Assembly: GCA_964561105.1 (NCBI GenBank) | Contig: CAZLOH010000013.1 | Coordinates: 1 to 64,000 of the forward strand | Length of the DNA: 64,000 bases | Direction of reading: 5' to 3' | Origin: JADLHS01 sp964561105 | Lineage (GTDB): Bacteria; Verrucomicrobiota; Verrucomicrobiia; Limisphaerales; JADLHS01 | Part shown: positions 51,166 through 59,469 of the stretch, one piece after another | Numbering within the stretch: the first letter of the stretch is position 1 | Layout: the number at the start of each line of letters is the position of its first letter | Notes under the pieces: generated by a model | What the model was told of the DNA's origin: nothing | Database searches by the model: none | The model's input: the letters and a program-made list of their open reading frames with translations, nothing else | Program-made: the position numbers and the translations under genes

Positions 51166-51930
51166 GTGGCTATCCCATTCCCAATTTCACGACGATTTCC
51201 TCCGGCCCACCTCCGGTCTGGCTTCACGCTCATCGAATTGCTGGTGGTTATCGCCATCATCGCCATTCTCGCGGCGTTGCTACTGCCGGCACTGGCCAAG
51301 GCGAAGCAGAAGGCCCTCCAGGTCAACTGCACGAGCAATCTCAAACAGACTGGCTACGCGATCGCGATGTACTCCGTGGATTACCAGGATTTTCTCCCCG
51401 GCCCCTGCTGGACCGGCATGTTCTTCACCTACCAGGACGCGTCGCCCTTCAACCCAAAAGACCCGAACCGCTACAACGGTTCGCTGGCGGCCTACCTCAC
51501 TCCGTATCTGGGAATCCCCGCCCCGCCACCGGCTCCGAACGTCCGCACCTCCACCGTGGCAATTTGCCCGGCCTCCTACCGTGTGTTGCCCAACGTGAAA
51601 CCGAATCCGCCGCTGTACGTGCCCGTCAGTTACTTTTCGCTCAGCCGCGTGACCAATGACTTTCCCGCCGGGCTGGACGTGGTGGAATTCCCGTTTGGTC
51701 GCCCGGACAATCCGTTTGCTCCAAACAAGAAAGCCTTGTCCATCAAACGACCCTCCGAGTCTTGGGCCATGACGGATTGCGACGTGCAGTTGTTGGCCAA
51801 TGTCGGCATCGTGTCCGCCACGTATCTGAACTACATCCCCAAGCTGCCGGTTCATGGCGGCCCGCAGCCGGCGTTGCGGCAATACTTGTTCTACGATGCG
51901 AGTGTGCGCTCCATGCGCACACCCAAATAG
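51166..51930 (+). CDS. Prepilin-type N-terminal cleavage/methylation protein (pseudopilin-like)
   Basis: 254 residues from GTG 51166, preceded by a CGAGGG ribosome site five bases upstream. The leader is followed by the prepilin cleavage motif G-FTLIELLVVIAIIAILAALLLP, one membrane helix, then AKAKQKALQVNCTSNLKQTG and a C-terminal domain ending YLFYDASVRSMRTPK. This is the class of H-x9-DG type proteins that is hugely expanded in Verrucomicrobiota, Planctomycetota and Lentisphaerota; here the terminal motif reads H-G-G ... YDASV. Role unknown, likely exported by a type II secretion or pilus-like system. The frame remains open upstream into rpoD, so GTG use is decided by the ribosome site. Confidence 0.82.
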   Translation: MAIPFPISRRFPPAHLRSGFTLIELLVVIAIIAILAALLLPALAKAKQKALQVNCTSNLKQTGYAIAMYSVDYQDFLPGPCWTGMFFTYQDASPFNPKDPNRYNGSLAAYLTPYLGIPAPPPAPNVRTSTVAICPASYRVLPNVKPNPPLYVPVSYFSLSRVTNDFPAGLDVVEFPFGRPDNPFAPNKKALSIKRPSESWAMTDCDVQLLANVGIVSATYLNYIPKLPVHGGPQPALRQYLFYDASVRSMRTPK

Positions 51931-52080
51931 CACTCGCCCAGCCAACCACGCAGCCGACAACACCGCGTCCACGCACTTGGTTCGCGTTTCCCAACTTTGT
52001 TCGTGGGTGTGAGACAAAATTCTTCCTTTAGGCTGCGAGGCGCGGGGTATCGTTGCGAGCCGTGGGTTGGTTGAGTCGTA
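51931..52080. other. Intergenic region
   Basis: 150 bases without a credible gene between the pseudopilin gene and the broken frame at 52081. Confidence 0.3.
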
Positions 52081-52449
52081 ATGCCAAAAGTCCTCCAACT
52101 GGCGGCCGCCAGCAATCAGCCTTCGGGCTTCGCCTATTTGAACGTCGGCCACAGCGTCGGGACCCGGCTCGACGGCTCGCAGGTCACCAACTACGTCAGT
52201 CAGACCGCGCGCGTGGTGATTGTGGGCGAACAACCGTTGCTTGAAGCCATCCTGAACACAAACAAGCAGCCGGCCCTGGTCCTGTATGCGCTGACCGGCA
52301 CGACCAACACGCTGGAATCCGCCAGCAGTCTGCTCCCGCTGGTCCAATGACTGCCGGATCAGCAGATCATCATGACCAACCTGCAGCGCATGCTGGAACC
52401 GATTGACCTGCCGGCGGGGCAGAAATACCTCCGCGCCTGGCAACCATGA
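52081..52449 (+). pseudogene. Unrecognised reading frame interrupted by TGA
   Basis: From ATG 52081 the frame reads AAASNQPSGFAYLNVGHSVG, VVIVGEQPLLEAILNTNKQP and ends LLPLVQ at a TGA (52348-52350). The same frame then continues sensibly, LPDQQIIMTNLQRMLEPIDL and KYLRAWQP, to a TGA at 52447. An upstream stop lies directly before the ATG. Composition is protein-like across the TGA, so this looks like the 3' part of a decayed gene with a nonsense mutation. No family recognised. Confidence 0.45.
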
Positions 52450-52462
52450 TTGGGGAGCGCAC

Positions 52463-52546
52463 TGGGGAGCACACGCGCCCTCGCGTGTGGCGGTGGACGC
52501 CCTCGTCCACCGCACCCGAGCGCGCCCCCGCGCGAAGTTAAACGCG
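52463..52546 (+). repeat. Dispersed palindromic repeat, copy 2 (family B)
   Basis: Contains two perfect hairpins with CCCT loops, ACACGCG-CCCT-CGCGTGT and GTGGACG-CCCT-CGTCCAC, followed by CGCACCCGAGCGCGCC. It matches the reverse complement of 18921-19007. The CCCT-loop hairpin is shared in form with the compound palindrome inside leuS. Confidence 0.8.
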
Positions 52547-52607
52547 GGATGGACAAAGCGGAGTCGCACCGCCAGCCGTCACCCAACCGCCCGCTCTGCG
52601 CGGGCGG

Positions 52608-52668
52608 AGTTCTCGCAGCGCGAGAACTACCACCAGATGCGATCCTTCGCAGCGCGAGAACTACCACC
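52608..52668 (+). repeat. Direct 21-bp repeats with a hairpin
   Basis: An exact 21-bp direct repeat occupies 52614-52634 and 52648-52668. The first copy overlaps a perfect hairpin AGTTCTCGC-AGC-GCGAGAACT (52608-52628). With family B it fills the 322-base gap before the fatty-acid-type cluster, which otherwise shows no gene. Confidence 0.75.
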
Positions 52669-52771
52669 CAGAATGGGGTGGGTTCAGGAGGCAGATTGAA
52701 TCACATTCATCGTGCAGGACTGAATTGATTTTTCTCCGGCCCTTGCCCAGAATGGTGGCCGGAAAAATCAA

Positions 52772-53530
52772 ATGTCCGCACCATTATCAGGAAAAATTGC
52801 CTTCATCACCGGCGGCGCGCGCGGGATTGGCCGGGCCACGGCCTTGAAACTCGCCCAAGCCGGTTGCGACGTCGCCATCGCCTACCACAACAGTCATGAG
52901 GAGGCCGAGGCGGTGTGCCAGGCGGTTCGCGCGCTGGGTCGGCGCGCGCTGGCGGTGCAGGCGGATGTGAGCGATGCCACCAGTTTGACCGAAGCGTTCG
53001 ACGAGTTTCGCAAGCAGTTCGACAAGGTGGATTTCGTCATCAGCAACGCCGCCATCGGCGTGTTGCGACCGGCATTGGAGATGAACGTCAAGCACTGGCG
53101 GCGTTGTCTGGAAACCAACGCGCTGGCGCTGAACACGCTGGCCCAACTGTCGGTGCCGTTGATGCGGGACGGGGGTTGCCTCATCGGCATTTCCAGTCTC
53201 GGCTCGGTGCGCGCCATTCCGCATTACTCGTTCATTGGCGCGTCCAAGGCGGCGCTCGAATCACTGGCGCGCGGACTGGCGCTGGAGTTGGGCCATACCA
53301 AAAAAATCCGGGTCAACATCGTCAGCGCGGGCGTCGTGGACACGGACGCCCTGAAACATTTCCCGAATCGCGAGCAATTGCTGGCGGAATACGCCCGCCG
53401 CACGCCGCTTGGGCCGACGCTCCAGACCGGGCAGGTGGCCGACGCCGTGTACTTGCTCTGTCTGCCGGAAGCGGCCATGATCACCGGCCACACTTTGGTG
53501 GTGGACGGCGGATATTGCATTTCAGGATGA
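52772..53530 (+). CDS. fabL: Enoyl-ACP reductase, FabL type
   Basis: 252 residues of the short-chain dehydrogenase family. The cofactor motif is FITGGARGIGRATAL and the active site is HYSFIGASK, a Tyr-x6-Lys spacing typical of enoyl reductases, not the Tyr-x3-Lys of FabG. The segment VDTDALKHFPNREQLL is characteristic of FabL (enoyl reductase III). It would reduce trans-2-enoyl-ACP with NADPH, completing each elongation round. First gene of a seven-gene cluster; its stop overlaps the next start (ATGA). Confidence 0.85.
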   Translation: MSAPLSGKIAFITGGARGIGRATALKLAQAGCDVAIAYHNSHEEAEAVCQAVRALGRRALAVQADVSDATSLTEAFDEFRKQFDKVDFVISNAAIGVLRPALEMNVKHWRRCLETNALALNTLAQLSVPLMRDGGCLIGISSLGSVRAIPHYSFIGASKAALESLARGLALELGHTKKIRVNIVSAGVVDTDALKHFPNREQLLAEYARRTPLGPTLQTGQVADAVYLLCLPEAAMITGHTLVVDGGYCISG

Positions 53531-54291
53531 GCAGCCCGGCAATCAGCGATAGTGGTCTGACCGACAAGGTCGCCATCGTCACCGGCGGAAGCGGAGGCAT
53601 CGGACGCGCCATCGTCCAGGTGCTCGCGGACGCCGGGATGGAGGTCGTGTTCACGTATCGGGGCAATGCCGCGTCGGTGGCCGAGCTGACCGCCGCCAAT
53701 CCCGGCGCGAAAATTTCCGGTGAAGCCGCCGACCTGCGGGATTCCGCCGCCTGCACCGCGCTGGCGGAAAAAGTTTTTGAGCGCACGGGCCGGATTGACC
53801 TGCTGGTCAACAATGCCGGGGTGATTCGCGACAATCCGTTGACCGCCCTGGAGGACGAGGACGTGCGGACGGTGCTAGAGACGAATGTCACCGGGACGTT
53901 CAACATGACGCGGGCCGTTGTGCCGTTCATGATTTCGCAGCGGCGCGGCAAGATTGTGAACATCAGCTCGGTGTCGGGCGAAAAAGGCGGGCGCGGCCAG
54001 ACAAATTACGCGGCCAGCAAAGGCGCGATCAATGCCTTCACCCGCAGCCTCGCGGTGGAAGTGGCGCCGCGCGGCATCACCGTCAACGCCGTGGCGCCCG
54101 GCGTGATTGAAACCGAAATGTCCCGCGCCGTCCGCGAGCGCGCCGCCGACCAGGTATTGTCGCGCATCCTGTTGCGCCGCATCGGCCGGCCCGAAGAGAT
54201 CGCGCATGCGGTCTGGTTTCTCGCCTCCAAATATGCCGACTACATCACGGGCGAAATCCTGCACGTGGATGGCGGCTTCAAAATGGAATAA
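53527..54291 (+). CDS. fabG: 3-oxoacyl-ACP reductase FabG
   Basis: 254 residues from the ATG overlapping the fabL stop by four bases. TGGSGGIGRA is the NADPH motif, NNAG at about 97, ISSVSGEKGGRGQTNYAASK gives the Ser-Tyr-Lys catalytic set (YAASK), and the ending YITGEILHVDGGF is standard. It would reduce 3-oxoacyl-ACP to 3-hydroxyacyl-ACP in the cluster's chain cycle. Six bases separate it from the ACP gene. Confidence 0.92.
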   Translation: MSSPAISDSGLTDKVAIVTGGSGGIGRAIVQVLADAGMEVVFTYRGNAASVAELTAANPGAKISGEAADLRDSAACTALAEKVFERTGRIDLLVNNAGVIRDNPLTALEDEDVRTVLETNVTGTFNMTRAVVPFMISQRRGKIVNISSVSGEKGGRGQTNYAASKGAINAFTRSLAVEVAPRGITVNAVAPGVIETEMSRAVRERAADQVLSRILLRRIGRPEEIAHAVWFLASKYADYITGEILHVDGGFKME

Positions 54292-54297
54292 GCAATT

Positions 54298-54729
54298 ATG
54301 ACCAACATCACCAAAGAAGAAATCCAGGCCATCTATCCCAAGGTGGCGGAAACGATGGCGGACGCCCTGGGCCGCGACGTGGCCGAGATGAAACTCGACG
54401 CCTCGCTCATTGACGACCTCGGGGCCGAGTCTATTGACTTCCTCGACATCATCTTCCGGCTGGAGCGCGCGTTCAAAGTGAAAATCCCGCGCGGCAAACT
54501 CGTGGAGGACGCGCGCGGCAGTCTCTCGGAGGCGGAGTTTGAAACTGGCGGCGTCGTGAGTGACGCCGGTTTCGAGCGGATCAAACTGTTTTTCAGTGAA
54601 GTGCCGCCGGAGCGTTTCAAGACGCCCTGCAAGGTCGCGGACATTCCGCGTCTCTTCACCGTGGAAACTTTTTGCAAGATTGTCCTGCGCCAGCAAAAAG
54701 CCGGCGGCGGCACGGCGCCAGCGGCCTGA
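54298..54729 (+). CDS. Acyl carrier protein with C-terminal extension
   Basis: 143 residues, while typical ACP has about 80. The phosphopantetheine Ser lies in DDLGAESIDFLDIIFRLERA (DLGAES rather than DLGADS). The four-helix ACP core ends near residue 75; the extra 60 residues (ISDAGF-like VVSDAGFERIKLFFSEVPPE and FKTPCKVADIPRLFTVETFC) are not part of usual ACPs and may dock partner enzymes. It is the carrier for the surrounding ketosynthases and dehydratase and is presumably loaded by the AcpS domain at 58180. Confidence 0.85.
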   Translation: MTNITKEEIQAIYPKVAETMADALGRDVAEMKLDASLIDDLGAESIDFLDIIFRLERAFKVKIPRGKLVEDARGSLSEAEFETGGVVSDAGFERIKLFFSEVPPERFKTPCKVADIPRLFTVETFCKIVLRQQKAGGGTAPAA

Positions 54730-54753
54730 GCAACCCTCGTTGAATCACTCTGC

Positions 54754-55596
54754 ATGGACGCACCATTTCGAGCGTTCTCGTTCGTGGACCGGATTACCTC
54801 GGTCGAGCCAGGCGTGCGGGCGCGCGGGAGCTACCACGTTCCGGCCGACCTGGACGCCTTCCCCGCCTCGCTGGTCGCGGAAGCCGTCGGACAACTGGCG
54901 GCGTGGGCGGCGATGGCGGTGGTCAATTTTCAACGGCGACCCGTGGCCGGCATTGCCGCCGGGATCGAACTGCTTTCCGCCGTCCGGCCCGGTCAGATTT
55001 TGGAACTGGCGGCGGACCTCGAAAGCGCCGACGCCGAAGCGGTCTCCTATCACGGAAGCGCCTCCGCCGATGGCGTGCCCGTCATCCGCCTGATTCATTG
55101 TGTTGGGCCGATGGTGCCGATGGTGGAATACGACGATCCCGCTGCGGTGGGCGAAAGATTCGCGCTGCTCTGTGGCACCGGTGTGGCACCCGGTGGCTTT
55201 GCCGGTCTGCCACCCATCTCCGTGCAACGCACCGATGGTGAGGCGGGGAAAATCGCCCGCGCATCGCTGGCCATTCCCGCCGCCGCGAAGATTTTTGGCG
55301 ATCACTTTCCCCGGCGTCCGGTGTTTCCCGGCAGCCTGTTGATGCATGCCAATCTGCAACTCGCCGCCGCGCTGGCGAATGAACTCCCGGAAGCGGCAGC
55401 CGGCCAGGTCTGGCGACCGCGCGCCATCTCGGACATGAAACTGCGCGCGTTCATCCCACCGGGCGAGGCGCTCGAACTTGAAGCCCGCCTGCACGGCACA
55501 GCGAACGGCAAAGTGGATTTGATCGTTGAAACCCGTCGAGCCAGACGCACCATCGGCACGGCCCGCGTTCAATTCGTGGCGGAGGCAAAATTATGA
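54754..55596 (+). CDS. Double-hotdog 3-hydroxyacyl-ACP dehydratase-like protein
   Basis: 280 residues consisting of two hotdog halves. The first half has FPASLVAEAVGQLAAW, with Glu at the catalytic position of FabZ but no HFP His. The second half has KIFGDHFPRRPVFPGSLLMH, with the FabZ His (HFP) but His in place of the catalytic Glu. The two halves together therefore supply one His and one Glu, as in FabZ dimers where the site is shared between subunits. It would dehydrate 3-hydroxyacyl-ACP. Its ATG is 24 bases after the ACP stop, and its stop overlaps the next start by four bases. Confidence 0.78.
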   Translation: MDAPFRAFSFVDRITSVEPGVRARGSYHVPADLDAFPASLVAEAVGQLAAWAAMAVVNFQRRPVAGIAAGIELLSAVRPGQILELAADLESADAEAVSYHGSASADGVPVIRLIHCVGPMVPMVEYDDPAAVGERFALLCGTGVAPGGFAGLPPISVQRTDGEAGKIARASLAIPAAAKIFGDHFPRRPVFPGSLLMHANLQLAAALANELPEAAAGQVWRPRAISDMKLRAFIPPGEALELEARLHGTANGKVDLIVETRRARRTIGTARVQFVAEAKL

Positions 55597-56897
55597 CCGC
55601 CCGTCGGCGAGTTGCGATCACGGGCATTGGATTGGTCACTCCGCTGGGCAACGACCGGGCGAGCACCTGGACCCACCTGCTAGCGGGGCGCAGCGGGATC
55701 GGACCCATTACCCATTTCGACGCGAGCGGCTTTACGGCCCGCATTGGCGCCGAGGTGAAAAATTTTACGGGCCGCGGCCTGTCCGACCGCAAGCTGGCCA
55801 AGTTCGCCACGCGCACGCACCGCTTCGCGCTGGCGGCGGCGGAGGAGGCGCTGGTGGATGCGGGAATCCGGCCGGGCGCGAGCAACGCCGAGCGTTGGGG
55901 CTTGAGCGTGGGCGCGGGAATGATGGGGATGGAGTTCAGCGAACTGGAAACCGTTCACGCACATTGCGGCCGGACCGGTGAATTCGATCCGGTTGGCTTG
56001 TTGGACGAGGAGTTTCCCGCCGATCCGGTCGCCTTTTGCCGCAGTCAAACCAACACCGGACTGGCGTTGCTCACGCGGCACTTCGACATTCGCGGCTATG
56101 CGACCTCCGTTCACACTGCGTGCGCCTCCGGCGGCCAGGCGGTCGGCACGGCGTTGAAGACCATTCGCCGGGGCCACGCGGATTTCATGCTTGCGGGCGG
56201 CTACGACTCGATGCTCAACCCGATTGGTTTGTCCGGCTTCTGCCTGTTGGGAGCGCTCTCGACGGACAACGCCACACCCACCCGCGCCAGTCGTCCTTTT
56301 GATGCCACCCGCAACGGCTTCGTGCTCGGCGAGGGCGCCGGTTTCCTGGTGTTGGAGGAATGGGAATCCGCCCGGCGACGCGGCGCCCGCGTTTACGCCG
56401 AGCTGGCGGGCGACGGCAATTCCTTGAGCAGCTACCGCATTACGGATTCACCGCCGAATGGCGATGGCCCCATCCAGTCCATCCAGCAGGCGCTGGCGGA
56501 CGCGGGATTGACGCCGGAAGCGTTGGACTACGTGAACGCTCACGGCACATCCACCCTGATGAATGACCAGAGCGAGTGTGCCGCGCTCCGCGTGGTGTTG
56601 GACAACCAGGTGGACCGGGTGGCCGTCAGCTCCACCAAAAGTTGTCTCGGCCATTTGATCGCCGCCGCCGGCGCGGTCGAAGCCGCATTCTGTGCGCTCG
56701 CGATCCACCACGGCGTCGCGCCCGTGAACGCCAACCTCGAAACACCCGATCCCAATTGCGCCGTCAATCTCGTGCGCGGCCAATCCCAGCGCATGCGCAT
56801 CCGGGCCGCGATCTCGAATTCGTTTGGCTTTGGCGGCTCGAACAGTTGCCTGGCCTTCCGTCACCCCGACGAAGTCCACCTCTCACCCTCCGCATGA
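55593..56897 (+). CDS. Beta-ketoacyl-ACP synthase, FabF-like (first copy)
   Basis: 434 residues. Catalytic Cys in VHTACASGGQAVG, His in YVNAHGTSTLMND, and Lys-His in SSTKSCLGHLIAAAG, a complete C-H-H KS site. Start VAITGIGLVTPLGND and glycine-rich end SNSFGFGGSN are standard. It extends the acyl chain by decarboxylative condensation with malonyl-ACP. Overlaps both neighbours by four bases. No FabD or FabH lies nearby, so malonyl loading and priming depend on genes elsewhere. Confidence 0.93.
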   Translation: MTARRRVAITGIGLVTPLGNDRASTWTHLLAGRSGIGPITHFDASGFTARIGAEVKNFTGRGLSDRKLAKFATRTHRFALAAAEEALVDAGIRPGASNAERWGLSVGAGMMGMEFSELETVHAHCGRTGEFDPVGLLDEEFPADPVAFCRSQTNTGLALLTRHFDIRGYATSVHTACASGGQAVGTALKTIRRGHADFMLAGGYDSMLNPIGLSGFCLLGALSTDNATPTRASRPFDATRNGFVLGEGAGFLVLEEWESARRRGARVYAELAGDGNSLSSYRITDSPPNGDGPIQSIQQALADAGLTPEALDYVNAHGTSTLMNDQSECAALRVVLDNQVDRVAVSSTKSCLGHLIAAAGAVEAAFCALAIHHGVAPVNANLETPDPNCAVNLVRGQSQRMRIRAAISNSFGFGGSNSCLAFRHPDEVHLSPSA

Positions 56898-58183
56898 GCT
56901 CGGCCGTACGCATTGTCATCACTGGGACGGGCGCGGTTTGCGGCGCCGGGCTGGGGACGGCTGCCATTTGGGAATCGGTGCTCCAGGGGCGTTCCGCGAT
57001 TGCTCCGCTCAAACAATGGGACGCGAGTGGCTGGCCCGTGGGCATTGCGGCGGAAGTGACCGGCGTGGACAACCGGGCTTTGGTGGATGATCGCAAGCTG
57101 CACAAAATCGTCTCGCGCACCGACCTGTTCGGACTTTACGCCGCCGATGCCGCCATCCAGGAATCCGGCCTGACCGCCTATCGCGACACGTTGGACGCTG
57201 CTGGAGTGGCCCGGTTCAATGATCGCAGCGGTGTGCTGGCCGGCTCGGGTGGCGGCGCGTACCGCGGCAACTATGATTTCTTTCCGCTGCTCACCGCCGC
57301 CGGAGGCAGTCTGGAAAAATTCGGGCGCGAACTGAGCGACACGGTCAACCCGATGTGGTTGCTCAAGCACCTGCCGAATAATGTGGTTTGCCACATCGGC
57401 ATCCGGCACAACTTCAAAGGCACGAACGCCTGCATCACCAATCAGTGTGTCGGCGGGGTGATGGCGGTGGCCGAAGCGGCAGCGTCCATCCGCGACGGTG
57501 AAGCCGACCGCGCCGTTGCCATCGGTCACGACGCGGCCATTGAACCCGAAACGGTCCTGCATTACTTCAATCTGGGTTTGCTTTCCCGAACGGCGGTTCG
57601 TTCGTTCGACACGGAACGCGATGGCACCGTCTTCGGCGAGGGCGCGGCGGGCGTCGTGCTCGAAAAAGAAGCTGACGCGAAGAGTCGGGGCGCAAAAATT
57701 CTCGGCGAATTTCTTGGTTCCGGTTGCGTGACCGAAGCCACGGGCATTGTGGATGTGCGCCCGGATGGCGATGGACCGGCCCGCGCAATGCAACTGGCTT
57801 TGGCCAACGCCGGATTGTCGCCGAATGAAGTGGGGATGATCGTCGCCCACGGCAACGGCACGCGGCCATCGGACGCATCGGAAGCGGTCGCCATTCGCCG
57901 CGTCTTTGGGGTGTCACCGCCGCCGGTCACCGCGTTCAAGTGGGCGGCGGGGCATTTGATCGCCGCCTCGGGCACGCTGGATCTCGTGCTGGCCTTGCAG
58001 GCATTGCGGAACGGTTTTGCTCCCGGCACCGCTACGTTGAAAACTCTGGACCCGGCGCTGGCGCCCCTGCCCGTTTCTTCCTTGCCGCAAAAGCTGCGGG
58101 GCGACACGGCCCTGATCAGTTGCCGTGGCTTCGGTGGAATGAACGTCGCCCTGGTGATTCGCGCGGCGCCGGCCGGCGCATGA
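56894..58183 (+). CDS. Beta-ketoacyl-ACP synthase-like protein (second copy)
   Basis: 429 residues. It aligns with the first copy, and the Cys is kept in ITNQCVGGVMAVAEA at the same distance from the conserved R-x-G-x-AD block. His (IVAHGNGTRPSD) and Lys-His (AFKWAAGHLIAASG) are also present. It is thus not a chain-length factor by loss of Cys, although the residues around Cys (QCVGG) are unusual. The two KS genes may form a heterodimer or act on different chain lengths. Overlaps the next gene by four bases. Confidence 0.88.
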   Translation: MSSAVRIVITGTGAVCGAGLGTAAIWESVLQGRSAIAPLKQWDASGWPVGIAAEVTGVDNRALVDDRKLHKIVSRTDLFGLYAADAAIQESGLTAYRDTLDAAGVARFNDRSGVLAGSGGGAYRGNYDFFPLLTAAGGSLEKFGRELSDTVNPMWLLKHLPNNVVCHIGIRHNFKGTNACITNQCVGGVMAVAEAAASIRDGEADRAVAIGHDAAIEPETVLHYFNLGLLSRTAVRSFDTERDGTVFGEGAAGVVLEKEADAKSRGAKILGEFLGSGCVTEATGIVDVRPDGDGPARAMQLALANAGLSPNEVGMIVAHGNGTRPSDASEAVAIRRVFGVSPPPVTAFKWAAGHLIAASGTLDLVLALQALRNGFAPGTATLKTLDPALAPLPVSSLPQKLRGDTALISCRGFGGMNVALVIRAAPAGA

Positions 58184-59400
58184 AGGCGGAAACTCCTCCC
58201 GGCGCACGCTGCGGCCTTGACACCGTCGAACTCGCGCGGGTGGCGAAATTGCTGGAGGGCAAATCCCCGGAAGCGCTCACCGAACTCTTCACCGAACAGG
58301 AATTGCTCGATGCGGGCACGGGCGCGGGTCGGGTGGCGAGTCTGGCCGGACGGTTCGCCGCCAAGGAAGCCTGTTGCAAACTCTTCCCGCGCGAACTGGC
58401 TTTGGGGCGAATCACGGCGGCGGATTTCGGCATTCGTCGTGACGCTTATGGCGCGCCCGTGGTTGAACCGGGGGACAACGCCCAGGTGGTGTTGGACCAC
58501 AACCGCATCGCTGGCATCCGGGTTTCGATCACGCACACTGAGGTCAGCGCCTCCGCAGTGGCGTGGGCCGAGCCGAGGCCGACCGCCGTTCCGTGGTTTG
58601 GCAAGTTCTTCTACCATTTGCTGCCCTATCGTCGCCGCGTGGTGTTTGGCAACCTGCGCCGCGTATTTGGTGACCGCCTGCCCGAGTCGGAGTTGGTTCG
58701 GCTCGCGCAAGCCTACTACGCCCACTACATCCGCTTCTTGATCGAGTTCGTGCGCCTGCCGTTCATGTCCGCGCGGAAACGCGGCGACTGGATTCGCGTC
58801 GAGAACATGGAATCGCCCCTGCGCGCCTACGCACAAGGCAAAGGAGTGCTCCTGCTCACGGGTCATTTTGGAAATTTTGAGGTGGCCACCGTCGCCGGCA
58901 TCGGTCAGTTCCCGCAGTATCGCGGTCTGTTGCACTTTGTGCGACGGGAATTGAAACCGCGCTGGTTGAATGCCTTCATCACCGCACGTTCCCGGCGGGC
59001 CGGTTTCGGCACGCTCTCCAAGCGTGGTTCGCTGGACGCCATCCTCGACCTGCTGGCCAAGGGCGCGCTGATCGTGTTTGTCTTTGATCAACACGCCGGT
59101 ACGCGCGACGGCATTCCCGTGGATTTCTTCGGTCACCCCGCCGGCACATTCAAGAGTCTCGCGCTGATTGCGCTAACGACGGGCGCTCCGGTCATCCCGG
59201 CCTCGAGTTGGCGCGAACCGGACGGGACCCACGTCCTGCGCTTCGAGGAGCCGTTGCCGCTGATTGAATGTGAAAATGTGAGTGAAGCGATTCGCCGGAA
59301 CACCCGCGCCTACAACGCCACCCTCGAGCGACTGCTGCTGCGCCATCCCGAGCAATGGGTTTGGATGCATCGTCGCTGGAAACTGGACGCCAAGGATTGA
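58180..59400 (+). CDS. AcpS holo-ACP synthase fused to LpxL/HtrB-like acyltransferase
   Basis: 406 residues. The first 125 are an AcpS domain: CGLDTVELARVAK (metal Asp), FTEQELLDAG and SLAGRFAAKEACCKLF (catalytic Glu), then ITHTEVSASAVAW. From about 140 an LpxL-like acyltransferase follows: RRRVVFGNLRRVFGDRLPES, the HX4E motif in LLTGHFGNFEVA, and VFDQHAGTRDGIPVDFFG. The membrane helix usual at the N-terminus of LpxL is replaced by the AcpS part. The fusion links activation of the carrier with delivery of the finished acyl chain, probably to a lipid or glycolipid. Last gene of the cluster. Confidence 0.87.
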   Translation: MKAETPPGARCGLDTVELARVAKLLEGKSPEALTELFTEQELLDAGTGAGRVASLAGRFAAKEACCKLFPRELALGRITAADFGIRRDAYGAPVVEPGDNAQVVLDHNRIAGIRVSITHTEVSASAVAWAEPRPTAVPWFGKFFYHLLPYRRRVVFGNLRRVFGDRLPESELVRLAQAYYAHYIRFLIEFVRLPFMSARKRGDWIRVENMESPLRAYAQGKGVLLLTGHFGNFEVATVAGIGQFPQYRGLLHFVRRELKPRWLNAFITARSRRAGFGTLSKRGSLDAILDLLAKGALIVFVFDQHAGTRDGIPVDFFGHPAGTFKSLALIALTTGAPVIPASSWREPDGTHVLRFEEPLPLIECENVSEAIRRNTRAYNATLERLLLRHPEQWVWMHRRWKLDAKD

Positions 59401-59469
59401 ACTCACCGAAACGACACTTCCGTCGGGTGAAAAAATTCCAGCCCGATTTCACGCTTTGAATCGCAGAAC

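Noticed and set aside
52348..52350. TGA as a selenocysteine codon
   Set aside because: No selenoprotein motif (Cys/Thr-x-x-Sec) surrounds it, no SECIS-like hairpin directly follows, and the frame has no known homologue.
51280..52569. 429-codon minus-strand frame over the pseudopilin gene and repeats
   Set aside because: It crosses the family B repeat and runs antisense to a gene with a clear prepilin motif; no protein features.
56894..58183. Second ketosynthase as a chain-length factor without catalytic Cys
   Set aside because: Counting back from the conserved R-x-G-x-AD block puts a Cys (QCVGG) exactly at the catalytic position, and both His and the Lys are present.
57562..59136. 524-codon minus-strand frame within the acyl cluster
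   Set aside because: Opposite to the second ketosynthase and AcpS-acyltransferase genes, both of which have complete active-site motifs.
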